Source of the DNA: Opisthorchis felineus
Taxonomy: Eukaryota; Platyhelminthes; Trematoda; Opisthorchiida; Opisthorchiidae
NCBI GenBank assembly: GCA_004794785.1
Contig: SJOL01009883.1
Coordinates: forward strand, 596,778-660,777
Direction of reading: 5' to 3'
DNA: 64,000 nucleotides
Shown: one piece after another, positions 62,885 to 64,000 of the stretch
How the letters are laid out: every line of letters begins with the position of its first letter
Position numbering within the stretch: position 1 is the stretch's first letter
Notes under the pieces: generated by a model
The model's input: only the letters and a program-made list of their open reading frames with translations
Database searches by the model: none
Told to the model about the DNA's origin: nothing
Program-made: the position numbers and the translations under genes

Positions 62885-64000
62885 AGATAACGGAAACGGC
62901 CGGCGAAGGTTTCTGTAAGTCCTTAAGAAGGGGCCAATGGTGATGTAGCTAGCAAAGGGGTGAAGAGGGAAGGAAGAATGAATATGTAAAACAGAAAGTA
63001 CCAAGACGTTAGCAGTAGCATGTTTTTGATTACCCCCTGCTGTATGCATCAAGCAAGACGACCGGGCTGATGACACCACGCGATGGCTGATGTGGCACGA
63101 TATTACTTGTAAATGTGCAACTCATGGTTTCACTTGGACCTGTAAACTGACTTAGAGCCCAGATATAAGCAGGAGGACGATTAGAGTCCTCAACCAAATC
63201 CTTTGGTTCAAAAGCCCAAACACAAGGCAGTGGTGGTTGGCGCAAGACCGCCAGAGCAGCCTACATTTTCTAAGGAGCAAGTGACTGTAAATTTTCCACC
63301 TCCCAGCTTGCAGGACCAGGAGACTGCATTGGTCAGAATTCTACCCATTTGCTACTCCGTTATCAGAGGCTCTGTGAGTGTCACACGTACACATCTCAGT
63401 ATAGCTTAAGGGGTATTGGAGCCGCACAAACCCTTACATTGTGGTAAGCTCCAGTCTTGTCTTGACAGGATGGTATCGTTGCTCCTAAGTTATCACATTC
63501 ACTCTTTTGTTAAGCAATTCCCCATCCCTTCAAGGAAGAAGAAGAATCTTCCGCAGTACTGTTGATGCACACCTGTGGCGAAAAACTGTGCGAAAGCGCT
63601 GCTGGAACGACACACTCTAAACTAGCTTAGAAGCCATCTTGCGGGCTCTTGTCGGTGAGCAAAATAATGTGGCCAGTCAGATCTCGGGTGTTCCAATCAC
63701 TGAGCCCCACTATTCAATGCGGACTAACAAATTCTCGAATTCCACGTATGCTTCCAACAGGTTACCTAGCTTTTAAGTGGCCAAACAATTAATGCATAAC
63801 ATGACAACCACCGGTTCAGCTATGACACCCCTCGGGTGCATAGCCATTACGAATCTCGGAGGCACAAGGGTCAATGTACTATCAGGTTGCCGAAGTCTAG
63901 ACAGAAGCAATGAAAATCCCATGGTTAGATTCAAAAAACGGACCTTCCTCTCAGTGAGTTTGTGTCTCAAGCATTTGGCAGTCGATTACTTGATTAACTA
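62885..64000. other. Unassigned sequence, possibly including LINE 5' leader
   Basis: Minus-strand frames 62849-63079 and 63030-63245 directly upstream of the endonuclease could belong to the LINE 5' region, but I see no motif. The remainder to the window end holds short frames only. Confidence 0.3.

Overview
The window looks like repeat-rich intergenic DNA of a eukaryote, most likely a parasitic flatworm (trematode or cestode). The evidence is its retroelement mix: a Penelope-like element (PLE) with a GIY-YIG endonuclease and a possible hammerhead ribozyme, a BEL/Pao retrotransposon, RTE-like LINE copies and several tRNA-derived SINE-like units. Base composition is AT-leaning by eye; I did not compute it. 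The species assignment is an inference. No prokaryotic gene organisation is present, and I recognise no confident host protein-coding gene. Most open frames outside the mobile elements are short and random-looking.

Layout: 1-6000 is mostly unassigned, with a minus-strand tRNA-derived SINE-like unit near 1.2-1.3 kb. At 6.03-6.31 kb lies a fragment of a PLE open reading frame. At 7.22-10.81 kb is a decayed, 5'-truncated BEL/Pao element in the order protease, reverse transcriptase (RT), RNase H, integrase, split by frameshifts and with a stop codon at the catalytic tyrosine. At 16.93-19.44 kb is an uninterrupted (TATC)n array of about 2.5 kb. At 20.48-22.86 kb is a nearly complete PLE flanked by a 13-bp direct repeat. 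It carries near-identical 165-bp inverted arms, and each arm holds a hammerhead-like motif.

From 23 to 58 kb the window is mostly unassigned. It holds small PLE terminal fragments (28.85 and 40.44 kb), a three-copy dispersed repeat (28.6, 29.2 and 34.5 kb), a pair of related SINEs (34.9 and 54.6 kb), further tRNA-like units, a GAT-rich repeat (43.3 kb) and TA/GA microsatellites (50.0 and 57.0 kb). At 59.04-62.88 kb two copies of one APE-type LINE family sit in the same (minus) orientation. The upstream copy keeps endonuclease and RT sequence but has lost the RT core.

Together these elements record successive retroelement insertions. The PLE is the youngest by sequence similarity of its arms, but even it has two frameshifts and two in-frame stops. 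The LINE and BEL copies are clearly dead. The pieces most worth a closer look are the PLE's inverted-arm structure with its putative dimer-type hammerhead ribozyme, and the very pure tetranucleotide array.
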